A stretch of 7,421 nucleotides of DNA from Bifidobacteriaceae bacterium (GTDB lineage: Bacteria > Actinomycetota > Actinomycetes > Actinomycetales > WQXJ01), in assembly GCA_031256885.1 (NCBI GenBank), contig JAIRPS010000148.1, positions 1-7,421 on the forward strand, written 5' to 3'. The notes beneath the pieces are model-generated. The model was not told the DNA's origin. It did no database searches and saw only the letters and a program-made list of their open reading frames with translations. This document shows, piece by piece, positions 1 through 7,332 of the stretch. How positions within the stretch are numbered: the first letter of the stretch is position 1; the number at the start of each line of letters is the position of its first letter. A program made the translations under genes and the position numbers.

Positions 1-176
1 ATAAAATCGACAAGACGAACCGGCTCGCCATGGTTGATCACATCACCAATGATCAAACCGGCTGCCAGGCCAGCATCTAAGAAACCGTCCAAAGCGAAAA
101 CCAGCGGCAAATCATACTCACGGACAAGCAAATCAGCAGCCACCGCACTATGTAGCTTGTAGATCGGTTCGGTCAC
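1..176 (-). CDS. PAC2-family protein, N-terminal part (gene runs off the left edge)
   Basis: Only the first 58 residues are visible, starting at a GTG (complement of 174-176) and continuing off the window. The translation contains ALDGFLDAGLAAGLI at residues 28-42. This matches the conserved A-L-D-G-(F/W)-x-D-A-G signature near the N terminus of PAC2-family (proteasome assembly chaperone 2-like) proteins, which are widespread in Actinobacteria. The start is supported by AGGAGG at the complement of 181-186, 4 bases from the GTG. Bacterial PAC2 proteins are thought to be soluble cytoplasmic proteins and have no firmly established biochemical role, although archaeal and eukaryotic relatives are proteasome assembly factors. 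The gene is divergent from the helicase gene across 173 bp. The family call rests on a short segment, but the motif is distinctive. Confidence 0.8.
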   Translation of the reverse strand, partial: MTEPIYKLHSAVAADLLVREYDLPLVFALDGFLDAGLAAGLIIGDVINHGEPVRLVDF

Positions 177-180
177 AGTC

Positions 181-186
181 CCTCCT
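181..186 (-). promoter_or_regulatory. Ribosome binding site of the PAC2-family gene
   Basis: The minus strand reads AGGAGG here, 4 bases before the GTG start. It fixes the start of an otherwise truncated gene. A small inverted repeat lies directly upstream (CAAGG/CCTTG, arms 187-191 and 197-201, 5-base loop). It could fold next to the site, but its short stem makes a regulatory role doubtful. Confidence 0.65.
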
Positions 187-211
187 CAAGGTTTGGCCTT
201 GTCTCAGCTTA

Positions 212-223
212 GACGTTAACGTC
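212..223. repeat. 12-bp perfect palindrome GACGTTAACGTC in the divergent intergenic region
   Basis: The palindrome sits between the PAC2-family gene and the helicase gene, 36 bp from the PAC2 start, and is bracketed by two direct copies of CAGCTT (205-210 and 223-228). It overlaps the zone where a -10 element for the leftward gene would be expected (for example TAAGCT on the complement of 206-211). It may be a dimeric repressor site, but no second copy was seen in the window and no regulator is identified. Confidence 0.4.
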
Positions 224-287
224 AGCTTGTTTGGTTGTGTTGACTGATCGTCTGTGAACCAGTTAGCCAAAGCATCATGTACACATA

Positions 288-316
288 TTGCAATCTGCCT
301 GCTCGGCCACTAGAAT
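288..316 (+). promoter_or_regulatory. Sigma70-type promoter for the HelD-family helicase gene
   Basis: The -35 element is TTGCAA (288-293), the spacer is exactly 17 bp, and the -10 element is TAGAAT (311-316, five of six matches to TATAAT). Transcription would begin near 322-324, giving a leader of about 26 bases that carries the ribosome binding site GGAGG (340-344), 5 bases before the GTG start at 350. Position and spacing are right for the main vegetative sigma factor. An upstream TTGACT at 240-245 lacks a convincing -10 partner. Confidence 0.65.
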
Positions 317-349
317 ATTAGGCCGGTTTGTCTGCGGCAGGAGGTATCA

Positions 350-2635
350 GTGGTCGCCACTCCCAAAGGTCAACTGGTTTTAGAACAGGCCTATCTTGAC
401 ACGCTGTATCGGCGTCTTGATGAGCTGCGGCAGCAAGCCCGCCAACGTCTTGACCAGGTGCGCCGTGACGGCCCTTCCGGGTCGCCGCAAAACCGTTCGG
501 AACGCGACGCTTTTGCATCTTTGCATGCTGACCGTCTGGCTCAGCTTGATTCGGTGGAGGAGCGTTTGTGTTTTGGGCGGATTGATCATCAGGACGGCAC
601 TAAGCAGCGGATTGGCCGGATCGGTTTGACTTCCTCAAACCAAACTCCGATTTTGATTGATTGGCGTGCCCCGGCAGCTGTCCCCTTTTACCAGGCGACC
701 GCCGCACATCGGCTCGGGTTGACCAGTCGCCGACACATCACAACGCGGGGACGCACCGTGATTGGCCTGGAAGATGAACTGTTTGATTTGCAAACAGCCA
801 GCGATCAGGGCGTACAACTTTCCGGTGAGGGCGCTTTGTTGGCCGCTTTGGCAGCTTCGCGCACTGGGCGAATGAGCGATATTGTCTCAACTATTCAAGC
901 TGAACAGGACCGGGTGATTCGCGCTGATCTGGCGGGGGCGCTGGTGGTTCAAGGTGGCCCGGGCACTGGCAAGACGGCTGTGGCCCTCCACCGCGCCGCC
1001 TATTTGATGTATACACACCGTGATCGCTTGGCTAAATCCGGCGTCTTGCTGATTGGGCCGTCACGCACTTTCCTTGACTATGTTGACCATGTTCTGCCGG
1101 CCCTCGGCGAAACCGGCGTGGTTGATTTAACCATCGGTAGCCTGATCCCTGGCTTGAGCACGCAAACTCGGGAACAACCAGCAGTGGCTGCATTGAAAGG
1201 CCGCCTGGTAATGGCCAAAATCATCCGCCGCGCTGTCCGCAACCGTCAACGCCGCCCGGCTGCTGACAAAACTGTGTCAATCCGCGGCCAACACATCACC
1301 ATCACAGTCTCGGACATTTTGGCTGCTCAGGCTTTGGCCCGCTCAAGCCATAAACCATATAACGCCGCCCGCGCCGTTTTTGTTGAAGAAATGATCCGCC
1401 GCCTGGTCACCCAGTTAGCTGCGGCAAAGCATCCCAAACAACCCACCCCCACCCAATCGAACACCGAAGATTGGGCGGAGCTAACCCATGACATCCGCAG
1501 CAACCGAACCGTTCGCATCACTCTCAACCTTTGCTGGATGCCGCTGTCACCCCAGCAGTTAGTTGCTGAACTTTATGCGCAGCCGCATTTGCTGCAAGCA
1601 GCCGCCAGCCAACTTTCGCCAGCTGAACGCAAACTATTAGCCAGACCAGTCAGTGAACCTTGGACAGTTTCTGATGTTCCAATCCTTGACGAGGCTGCCG
1701 AACTTTTGGGCGATGACGAACAAGCTGATCAGGCGCGCCGTCGCCAGGCTGAACGGGCTCGCCAACGCGAAGTTGCTTATGCCGCTGCCGTGCTGGCCAG
1801 CCAAGGCAATGTGATTGTCAAGGCGGAACAGTTAGCAGAACGGTGGATGGGACATACTCCGCAACTGTCCACGGCAGAGCAAGCTGCCAATGATCGCCGC
1901 TGGACCTACGGGCATGTTGTGGTTGATGAAGCTCAAGAACTGACAGCCATGGATTGGCGAGCCTTATTACGCCGCTGCCCCACCCGATCTTTCACCATTG
2001 TTGGCGATGTCGGACAAACCCATGCATCTGGTGGCGCTGCTGCTTGGCAGCAAACTTTAGACCCAGTTTTTGGGCAAAACGGCTGGCATGAAACACCTTT
2101 GACCATCAACTACCGCACCCCCCGCTCAATCATGGACGCTGCCGAAACACGCGCCAAAGCCGCTGGGGTGCACATCACCCCAACCCGCTCGGCCCGTGAT
2201 TTACCGAATGCTTACGCTGAAATTTTTTGCCAACCCGATCAACTGGTCAACCGCACTTTGCAACAGGTAGCTGAGTTAGTCGGCTGGCCGACCAGCCAAC
2301 AGTCTGGCCGTTCCACCAGCCCAGTCAATGCTGCCAACAACACGCCTGATTTTTCGGCAGGACGGTTGGCGGTGATCGCCCCGGAAGAGCTGATTGAGTC
2401 GATTCGTCAAGCAGTTGAACGCAGCCCGCTCGCTGAACTGGCAACCGGTGCTTCGCTGCTTGACTCGCCTCTCGTAGTGCTAACGCCGGTTGAAGTCAAA
2501 GGCCTGGAATTTGACGATGTCGTAGTGGTAGCGCCCGCACGCATCACCGCCAGCGCCAGCGGACCGCGCGATCTCTATGTTGCGATGACTCGGCCAACTC
2601 AACGTCTTCGCTTGCTGGTTGAGCAAACCAACTGA
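350..2635 (+). CDS. helD: HelD-family RNA polymerase-associated ATPase/helicase (UvrD/Rep superfamily 1)
   Basis: This 761-residue protein has the layout of actinobacterial HelD, a cytoplasmic SF1 ATPase that binds RNA polymerase and releases it from stalled complexes. Residues about 8-75 are charged and helical, fitting the N-terminal coiled coil that enters the polymerase secondary channel. Residues 87-115 (GRIGL...LIDWRAPAAVPFY) and 134-146 (GRTVIGLEDELFD) are family signatures. Helicase motifs follow: Q-motif region 181-191, Walker A GGPGTGKT 202-209, Walker B VVVDEAQE 523-530, motif III IVGDVGQT 550-557, motif IV INYRTP 586-591, motif V VKGLEFDD 716-723, motif VI YVAMTRP 743-749. Residues about 310-510 form the HelD-specific insertion, including EPWTVSDVPILDEAAELL. 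Length is normal for the family and all catalytic motifs are intact. The GTG start is set by GGAGG 5 bases upstream. Some HelD relatives (HelR) confer rifampicin tolerance, which sequence alone cannot decide here. Confidence 0.92.
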   Translation: MVATPKGQLVLEQAYLDTLYRRLDELRQQARQRLDQVRRDGPSGSPQNRSERDAFASLHADRLAQLDSVEERLCFGRIDHQDGTKQRIGRIGLTSSNQTPILIDWRAPAAVPFYQATAAHRLGLTSRRHITTRGRTVIGLEDELFDLQTASDQGVQLSGEGALLAALAASRTGRMSDIVSTIQAEQDRVIRADLAGALVVQGGPGTGKTAVALHRAAYLMYTHRDRLAKSGVLLIGPSRTFLDYVDHVLPALGETGVVDLTIGSLIPGLSTQTREQPAVAALKGRLVMAKIIRRAVRNRQRRPAADKTVSIRGQHITITVSDILAAQALARSSHKPYNAARAVFVEEMIRRLVTQLAAAKHPKQPTPTQSNTEDWAELTHDIRSNRTVRITLNLCWMPLSPQQLVAELYAQPHLLQAAASQLSPAERKLLARPVSEPWTVSDVPILDEAAELLGDDEQADQARRRQAERARQREVAYAAAVLASQGNVIVKAEQLAERWMGHTPQLSTAEQAANDRRWTYGHVVVDEAQELTAMDWRALLRRCPTRSFTIVGDVGQTHASGGAAAWQQTLDPVFGQNGWHETPLTINYRTPRSIMDAAETRAKAAGVHITPTRSARDLPNAYAEIFCQPDQLVNRTLQQVAELVGWPTSQQSGRSTSPVNAANNTPDFSAGRLAVIAPEELIESIRQAVERSPLAELATGASLLDSPLVVLTPVEVKGLEFDDVVVVAPARITASASGPRDLYVAMTRPTQRLRLLVEQTN

Positions 2636-2671
2636 GTTTGCCTAAGGCAGCAGTTTGCGAAAAAGCTGTTC

Positions 2672-2681
2672 CGGCTAGCCG
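2672..2681. repeat. 10-bp palindrome CGGCTAGCCG just upstream of the yghZ -10 element
   Basis: A perfect 10-bp palindrome lies in the 59-bp gap between the helicase stop codon and the aldo/keto reductase start, ending one base before the proposed -10 element. Its place in the promoter spacer would suit an operator. It is short enough to occur by chance, so this is only a candidate. Confidence 0.3.
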
Positions 2682-2682
2682 C

Positions 2683-2688
2683 TAGGCT
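2683..2688 (+). promoter_or_regulatory. Candidate -10 element TAGGCT for a leaderless yghZ transcript
   Basis: TAGGCT fits the TANNNT pattern and ends 6 bases before the ATG at 2695, the distance at which transcription normally starts. No Shine-Dalgarno-like sequence lies in the 20 bases before the ATG. Together these suggest that the mRNA begins at or next to the start codon, an arrangement common in Actinobacteria. No good -35 element is present at standard spacing; TTGCGA (2655-2660) is too far away at 22 bp. Confidence 0.45.
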
Positions 2689-2694
2689 GTTGTC

Positions 2695-3753
2695 ATGCCT
2701 CAGCCAGTGCAGGTAGACAGCTACCACCTTTCGCCTGACCGTTTTGCAACAATGCCCCATGTTAACTGTGGCAGCCATGGCTTGCTTTTGCCGCGCATCA
2801 GCTTGGGGTTGTGGCAAAACTTTGGCGACGATCGCTCTTTCAACCAAGGCCGGGCAGTTGTCCGGCGGGCGGTTGACCTGGGCGTTACTCATCTTGATTT
2901 GGCAAATAATTATGGACCACCACCCGGCATGGCTGAACGCAATCTCGGACGCCTGCTCCGCACCGATTTCGCTGGTCACCGCGATGAGTTGATCATTTCC
3001 ACAAAAGCGGGGTATGCAATGTGGCCGGGGCCACACGGTTCGGGCGGTTCACGCAAACACCTTCTTGCATCGCTTGATCAGTCGCTCAAACGTTTGGGCT
3101 GCGATTATGTGGACATTTTCTATTCGCACCGGGCTGACCCAACCGTGCCGCTTGAAGAAACTTTGGGGGCCTTGGCTAGTGCGGTGAGTTCCGGGCGTGC
3201 CTTATATGTTGGTCTTTCCTCATATTCCGCCACGCGGACCTTGCAAGCCCACAATTTGGCCAGCCAAATTGGGTTGCCATTGCTGATTCATCAACCATCA
3301 TATTCGCTGTTCAACCGGTGGATTGAGCAGGGTTCGCCAAGTTTACTGGAAGTTGTTGACAAACTGGGTATGGGTCTGATTGCTTTTTCACCGCTCGGCC
3401 AAGGCCTGCTGACTGACAAGTATCTCAATGCGCTGCCGCCCAATAGTCGCGCAGCTGCCGACCGCACTTTCGCCAAGTCTTTTCTAACTGATCAGACCCG
3501 TCGCAGCTTGCACGGGTTGCATGAGATTGCTCAGCAACGCGGCCAAACTCTTGCCCAAATGGCAATTGCTTGGGTGTTGAAAGACTCCAGGGTCAGCTCA
3601 GCGTTGATTGGTGCTTCCCGTTTGGAGCAGCTTGAATCAAACCTCAAAGCGCTTGACAATCTGGAGTTCAGCCCAGCAGAGCTGGCTGCGATTGAGCAGC
3701 ACAGCTTTGACGCCGGCATCAACATCTGGTCAGCCTCATCAGCTGTGCCATAA
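2695..3753 (+). CDS. yghZ: Aldo/keto reductase, L-glyceraldehyde 3-phosphate reductase type (YghZ/Gpr, AKR14-like)
   Basis: This 352-residue protein closely resembles E. coli YghZ (346 residues by recall). That cytoplasmic NADPH-dependent enzyme reduces L-glyceraldehyde 3-phosphate and toxic aldehydes such as methylglyoxal. Shared stretches include THLDLANNYGPPPG (65-78), DELIISTKAGY (97-107), YVDIFYSHR (138-146), LLIHQPSYSLFNRW (196-209) and SSALIGASRLEQLESN (301-316). The aldo/keto reductase tetrad is complete: D68, Y73, K104, H145. The C-terminal SALIGAS and R309 region fits the cofactor phosphate-binding site. The ATG at 2695 is preferred over the ATG at 2752 because the resemblance to E. 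coli YghZ begins upstream of that methionine (SPDRFATM aligns with NPERYGQM). No ribosome binding site is visible, so a leaderless start is likely. The gene follows the helicase by 59 bp on the same strand, but the two have no evident shared role. The physiological substrate is inferred from family membership. Confidence 0.9.
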   Translation: MPQPVQVDSYHLSPDRFATMPHVNCGSHGLLLPRISLGLWQNFGDDRSFNQGRAVVRRAVDLGVTHLDLANNYGPPPGMAERNLGRLLRTDFAGHRDELIISTKAGYAMWPGPHGSGGSRKHLLASLDQSLKRLGCDYVDIFYSHRADPTVPLEETLGALASAVSSGRALYVGLSSYSATRTLQAHNLASQIGLPLLIHQPSYSLFNRWIEQGSPSLLEVVDKLGMGLIAFSPLGQGLLTDKYLNALPPNSRAAADRTFAKSFLTDQTRRSLHGLHEIAQQRGQTLAQMAIAWVLKDSRVSSALIGASRLEQLESNLKALDNLEFSPAELAAIEQHSFDAGINIWSASSAVP

Positions 3754-3772
3754 CCTGTTACCAGCAGCTTTA

Positions 3773-3825
3773 GCACACCACCACTGAGTTGTACCGTAGT
3801 ACAGCAACAGCCAGTGGTGGTGTGC
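3773..3825. terminator. Long two-tier stem-loop between convergent yghZ and nrdJ
   Basis: A perfect 14-bp inverted repeat, GCACACCACCACTG (3773-3786) and CAGTGGTGGTGTGC (3812-3825), encloses a second small hairpin, TGTAC-CGTA-GTACA (3790-3803). It lies 20 bp after the yghZ stop and 70 bp after the nrdJ stop on the opposite strand, so it can act on both converging transcripts. Neither side carries the run of T residues expected of a classical intrinsic terminator. The actual mechanism (U-tract-free terminator, or 3'-end protection after Rho termination) is therefore open. The rest of the 141-bp gap holds a weak hairpin (CGACA/TGTCG, 3826-3841) and a short direct repeat TGCCTGCGT (3843-3851 and 3853-3861). 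Confidence 0.65.
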
Positions 3826-3894
3826 CGACAACCTTGTGTCGTGCCTGCGTTTTGCCTGCGTCTTGGCTGTGTCTCGTTTGTGGCAGCCCAGTGG

Positions 3895-6726
3895 TTAGGA
3901 GCAACCTGAGGTGGTGCCGCAACCTTCACAAACATGGCAGGTGCCGGCTGGACGCATTTTGGCGCCGCAGGTTAGGCAGATTGGCGCATCGTTGATCAGA
4001 CCTTGCAAGGCAGGATTGGTGGCCGGGGCAGCGGTTGACTGGTCAAGCTGGCCGGCATCAACTGACGATTCCCCACCCAGGCCTTGGTTGATGGCGGTAC
4101 CAGGATCGGTTGGCTCCTGCTCCAAGTAGGAGCCGGTGTCAAGTTTGCGCTGTCGTTCGGTGGCCGTGAAAATACCGAGCGCTTCACGGGTTTCAAACGG
4201 TAAATAATCCAAGGCCAAACGGCGGAAAATGTAGTCCATGACCGAATGCGCCATCCGAATATCCGGATCATCGGTCATGCCGGACGGCTCAAACCGCTGG
4301 TTGACAAATTTTTGGACAAAGGTTTCCAAGGGCACGCCGTACTGTAAACCGATTGACACGGCAATCGAGAAAGCATCCATCACGCCAGCCAGGGTGGAGC
4401 CTTGCTTGCCGAGTTTAAGGAAAACCTCACCCAAACCGTCATCCGGGTAAGAACCGGAAGTGATGTAGCCTTGGGCTTGCGCTACCTCAAAGGAGTAGGT
4501 TGCGGAGGGACGTTTCTTCGGTAGGCGACGACGCACCGCGCGAGCTGGCCCCGGCGGCACAGTTGGGGCGGGGTCTTGGCTGGGCAGCGATTTCTCTTCA
4601 TTTTTGGCACCGCTGAGAGGTTGGGAAACTTTGCAATTGTTGCGGTAGATCGCTAACGCTTTGACACCCATCTCCCAACCTTTGAAGTAGATTTCCTCAA
4701 TATCTTCAACCGTGGCATCTTCCGATAGGTTGACTGTCTTGGAAATCGCGCCGGAAATGAACGGCTGCACAGCAGCCATCATCCGCACATGTCCCATTGG
4801 AGCGATTGCCCGCTCGCCAATGGCGCAATCGAATACGGCGTAATGCTCCAACTTGAGCCCTGGAGCATCCACCACATGGCCGGTTTCCTCGACATATTTG
4901 CAGATCGCTTCAACGGTCTCTTCGCTGTAGCCAAGGTTACGCAAAGCCAAAGGCACCGTACCATTGACAATGGTCATTGAGGTTCCCCCAACCATGCGCT
5001 TCATTTTGGTTAAAGCGAAGTCAGGTTCAATGCCGGTGGTATCGCAATCCATCATGAAACCAATGGTGCCGGTGGGGGCAAGCACTGATGCTTGGGCATT
5101 GCGCCAGCCGTGTTTGGCACCAATCCGTGAAGCAGCCTGCCAAGCCCGCGCGGCGGCTTGACGCACATCACCATCCAAACTGGTCACATCAACCAATGAG
5201 TCATTGGCGGCATGATGTTTGCGGATCACCCGCATGTGCGCTTCAGCGTTGCGCGCATAACCGTTATACGGACCAACAGCCCCAGCCAGTTCAGCTGAAC
5301 GACGGTAAGCAGTGCCAGTCATCAGCGAGGTGATAGCGGCTGCCAAAGCACGGCCACCAGCCGAATCGTAGGGCAAGCCATAGGCCATCAGCAAGGCACC
5401 AAGGTTGGCATAGCCAATGCCGAGTTGCCGGTAGTCGCGGGTTGTTTGGGCGATTGGCTCTGTTGGGAAATCAGCAAAGCAAATTGAGATGTCCATGGCA
5501 GTGATGATCAGTTCAACAGCCCGGCTGAAAGTCTCGGTGTTGAAGCGACCATCCTGATCAAGGAAAGCCATCAGGTTGAGCGAGGCCAAATTGCATGAAG
5601 AGTTGTCTAGATGCATGTATTCGGAGCACGGGTTGGAAGCGTTGATCCGGCCTGTCTCCGGGGCGGTGTGCCAAGCATTGATGGTGTCGTCATACTGAAT
5701 GCCCGGGTCAGCGCATTCCCAGGCGGCTTGGGCAATCGTGTGGAACAACCGTTTGGCGTCAACTTGCTCAATCACTTCGCCAGTGGTGCGCGCGCGCAGA
5801 CCAAAACTGGCGTCATCGCGCACCGCCCGCATGAACTCATCAGAGACCCGCACCGAATTGTTGGCGTTTTGGTATTGCACAGAAGCAATATCTTTACCGG
5901 CTAAGTCCATGTCAAAGCCAGCATCTCTGAGGACGCGGATTTTCTTCTCTTCCTCGGCCTTGGTCAGCACAAACTCTTCAATGTCAGGGTGGTCAATGTC
6001 CAGCACCACCATTTTGGCTGCCCGACGGGTGGCGCCACCTGATTTAATGGTGCCAGCCGAAGCGTCAGCTCCGCGCATGAACGAAACCGGGCCGGAAGCC
6101 GTCCCGCCGGAGGAGCGCAGCAGTTCTTTGGAGGATCGGATCCGCGACAAGTTGACCCCTGCACCCGAGCCACCTTTGAAGATCATCCCTTCCTCGGTAT
6201 ACCAGTTGAGGATTGAGGACATTGAGTCGTCAACCGACAAGATGAAGCAGGCTGACACCTGTTGTGGAGCGTTGGTGCCGACATTGAACCACACCGGAGA
6301 ATTGAAGGAAAAGACCTGGTGAAGCAGCATCCAAGTCAATTCATCCCGAAAAACCTCGGCATCTTCGGTAGTGGCAAAATAACCGTGTTGTTGGCCAGCG
6401 GCCACGTAGGCGCCAACCACCCGGTTGATGATCTGCTTGAGCGAATACTCACGTTCTGGTGTGCCAAGCGCCCCGCGGAAGTACTTGGTAGCCACAATGG
6501 TTGAGGCGTTGAGCGACCAGAAGTCGGGGAACTCGACGTCAGACTGGTGGAAAACGATGGCATGAGTTTTCCAGTTGGTCTGGACAATTTCACGCCGTTC
6601 CCAAACCACCTCGTCATAGGGGTGAACCCCGGCGGTTGTGAAAACCCGCTTAATCGTTAAGCCCCGCCGACTGCTCGGATGAGCAGACAGTTGGCTGGTT
6701 TTGGTTGCTTGATCCAAATTGGTCAT
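3895..6726 (-). CDS. nrdJ: Class II (adenosylcobalamin-dependent) ribonucleoside-diphosphate reductase
   Basis: The 943-residue enzyme reduces ribonucleotides to deoxyribonucleotides using a radical generated from vitamin B12 coenzyme, so it needs no oxygen and no separate radical subunit. It matches the actinobacterial NrdJ type nearly end to end. Landmarks are [13 protein letters not shown] (33-45), the first redox cysteine C160 in [15 protein letters not shown], the finger-loop motif NPCSE (365-369) with thiyl-radical cysteine C367 plus N365 and E369, the second redox cysteine C378 in [10 protein letters not shown], and phosphate-binding APTGTIG (550-556). A basic proline-rich linker (about 700-745) leads to a conserved domain (about 746-865). 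The C-terminal tail has C917, C920, C930, C933, C936 and C942 in a zinc-ribbon-like array; it probably relays reducing equivalents to the active site. Length is normal and no key residue is missing. The ATG is supported by AGGAG at the complement of 6735-6739, and it overlaps the nrdR stop codon as ATGA. Confidence 0.97.
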   Translation of the reverse strand: MTNLDQATKTSQLSAHPSSRRGLTIKRVFTTAGVHPYDEVVWERREIVQTNWKTHAIVFHQSDVEFPDFWSLNASTIVATKYFRGALGTPEREYSLKQIINRVVGAYVAAGQQHGYFATTEDAEVFRDELTWMLLHQVFSFNSPVWFNVGTNAPQQVSACFILSVDDSMSSILNWYTEEGMIFKGGSGAGVNLSRIRSSKELLRSSGGTASGPVSFMRGADASAGTIKSGGATRRAAKMVVLDIDHPDIEEFVLTKAEEEKKIRVLRDAGFDMDLAGKDIASVQYQNANNSVRVSDEFMRAVRDDASFGLRARTTGEVIEQVDAKRLFHTIAQAAWECADPGIQYDDTINAWHTAPETGRINASNPCSEYMHLDNSSCNLASLNLMAFLDQDGRFNTETFSRAVELIITAMDISICFADFPTEPIAQTTRDYRQLGIGYANLGALLMAYGLPYDSAGGRALAAAITSLMTGTAYRRSAELAGAVGPYNGYARNAEAHMRVIRKHHAANDSLVDVTSLDGDVRQAAARAWQAASRIGAKHGWRNAQASVLAPTGTIGFMMDCDTTGIEPDFALTKMKRMVGGTSMTIVNGTVPLALRNLGYSEETVEAICKYVEETGHVVDAPGLKLEHYAVFDCAIGERAIAPMGHVRMMAAVQPFISGAISKTVNLSEDATVEDIEEIYFKGWEMGVKALAIYRNNCKVSQPLSGAKNEEKSLPSQDPAPTVPPGPARAVRRRLPKKRPSATYSFEVAQAQGYITSGSYPDDGLGEVFLKLGKQGSTLAGVMDAFSIAVSIGLQYGVPLETFVQKFVNQRFEPSGMTDDPDIRMAHSVMDYIFRRLALDYLPFETREALGIFTATERQRKLDTGSYLEQEPTDPGTAINQGLGGESSVDAGQLDQSTAAPATNPALQGLINDAPICLTCGAKMRPAGTCHVCEGCGTTSGCS

Positions 6727-7238
6727 AGTGTTGGCTCCTGAAGTGTTAGAGACCTCCGCACAGCCCCGCGCCGTGCGTCTTGCTCCATGGTGGCGGGGCG
6801 TTCGCGCAAAGCCGTGATGGCTTGCTCGAAGTCCTCCAGGGAGTCGAAGTTTTGATAAACGGAAGCGAAGCGCAAGTAGGCAACTACATCAAGGTTGCGC
6901 AACGGTTCAAGGACGGCAAGGCCAATCTCATTGGCATCAATCTCAGCCACACCGGTGGCGCGGACCATGTCTTCGACACGATGGGCGAGCAAAGCCAGAT
7001 CATCTGGGCTAACCGGGCGGCCTTGGCAGGCTTTACGAACACCCGCCAGAACTTTTTGACGGCTGAACGGTTCAGTGGCACCGGAACGTTTGATAACGGT
7101 CAGGCTAGCTGTCTCAACGGTGGTGAAGCGACGCTCACAACCAGGGCACTGCCGCCTTCGTCGCGTGGACGTGCCGTCATCGGAGGTGCGTGAATCAACC
7201 ACGCGAGAGTCATCCGACCGGCAGAACGGACACAGCAC
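6723..7238 (-). CDS. nrdR: Transcriptional repressor NrdR
   Basis: NrdR is a cytoplasmic zinc-finger/ATP-cone repressor of ribonucleotide reductase genes that senses bound ATP/dATP. With the GTG start at the complement of 7236-7238 the protein has 171 residues and begins MLCPFC, matching the family's M-x-C-P-F-C start. Zinc ligands are C3, C6, C31 and C34 (CPFC...CPGC), followed by the RRFTT element (36-40). Residues about 46-140 form the ATP-cone, with [24 protein letters not shown] and the family-typical [13 protein letters not shown] near its end. A GTG nine bases earlier (7247) would add three residues and is an alternative. GGAAG (complement of 7247-7251) lies 8 bases before the preferred start and favours it. 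Upstream in-frame starts would run through the promoter and are rejected. The stop overlaps the nrdJ start (ATGA), implying one operon with coupled translation. NrdR-box-like sites upstream indicate autoregulation. Confidence 0.95.
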   Translation of the reverse strand: MLCPFCRSDDSRVVDSRTSDDGTSTRRRRQCPGCERRFTTVETASLTVIKRSGATEPFSRQKVLAGVRKACQGRPVSPDDLALLAHRVEDMVRATGVAEIDANEIGLAVLEPLRNLDVVAYLRFASVYQNFDSLEDFEQAITALRERPATMEQDARRGAVRRSLTLQEPTL

Positions 7239-7284
7239 AGCCTTCACTTCCTTCCTGGCACTTACCCGACGATGTGTCGTAAAA

Positions 7285-7300
7285 CCACTAGATGTACCAC
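7285..7300. promoter_or_regulatory. NrdR-box-like site, promoter-distal (downstream) member of the pair
   Basis: The 16-mer CCACTAGATGTACCAC on the plus strand (GTGGTACATCTAGTGG on the coding strand of nrdR) matches the NrdR-box pattern (ACACWATATATWGTGT, from memory) well in one half and poorly in the other. Its start is exactly 32 bp, or three helical turns, from the stronger site at 7317. This is the spacing typical of paired NrdR boxes. It also sits in a larger inverted repeat (CCACTAG/CTAGTGG, 7285-7307), so the exact operator boundaries are uncertain. Confidence 0.6.
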
Positions 7301-7316
7301 CTAGTGGCTCTTCCAA

Positions 7317-7332
7317 CCACAAGATCTGGTGT
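7317..7332. promoter_or_regulatory. NrdR-box-like site, promoter-proximal member of the pair
   Basis: CCACAAGATCTGGTGT agrees with the NrdR-box consensus at about 12 of 16 positions and is palindromic around AGATCT (CCACaAGATCTgGTGT). It covers the expected transcription start of nrdR-nrdJ and touches the end of one candidate -10 element. A repressor bound here would block initiation directly. Confidence 0.72.

Noticed and set aside
177..349. Rifampicin-associated palindrome upstream of the HelD-type gene
   Set aside because: No GC-rich 19-bp palindrome of that kind is present; the only palindrome, at 212-223, is different and far from the helD promoter.
2599..3036. 145-codon minus-strand frame spanning the helD end and yghZ start
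   Set aside because: It overlaps two well-supported genes and their spacer, with no recognisable domain and no evident ribosome binding site.
5699..6322. 207-codon open frame on the plus strand opposite nrdJ
   Set aside because: It lies wholly antisense to a highly conserved enzyme, shows no recognisable family, and is rich in S, R, P and A as expected for a shadow frame.
6780..7193. 137-codon open frame on the plus strand opposite nrdR
   Set aside because: Fully antisense to nrdR, with no recognisable domain; a shadow of the opposite codon pattern.
7239..7322. Longer nrdR reading frame starting at an upstream in-frame ATG (7322)
   Set aside because: It would start inside the proximal NrdR box, at or before the predicted transcription start, and add 28 residues not found before the conserved CPFC of NrdR. 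The GTG at 7238 has a well-spaced ribosome binding site and the family-typical N terminus.
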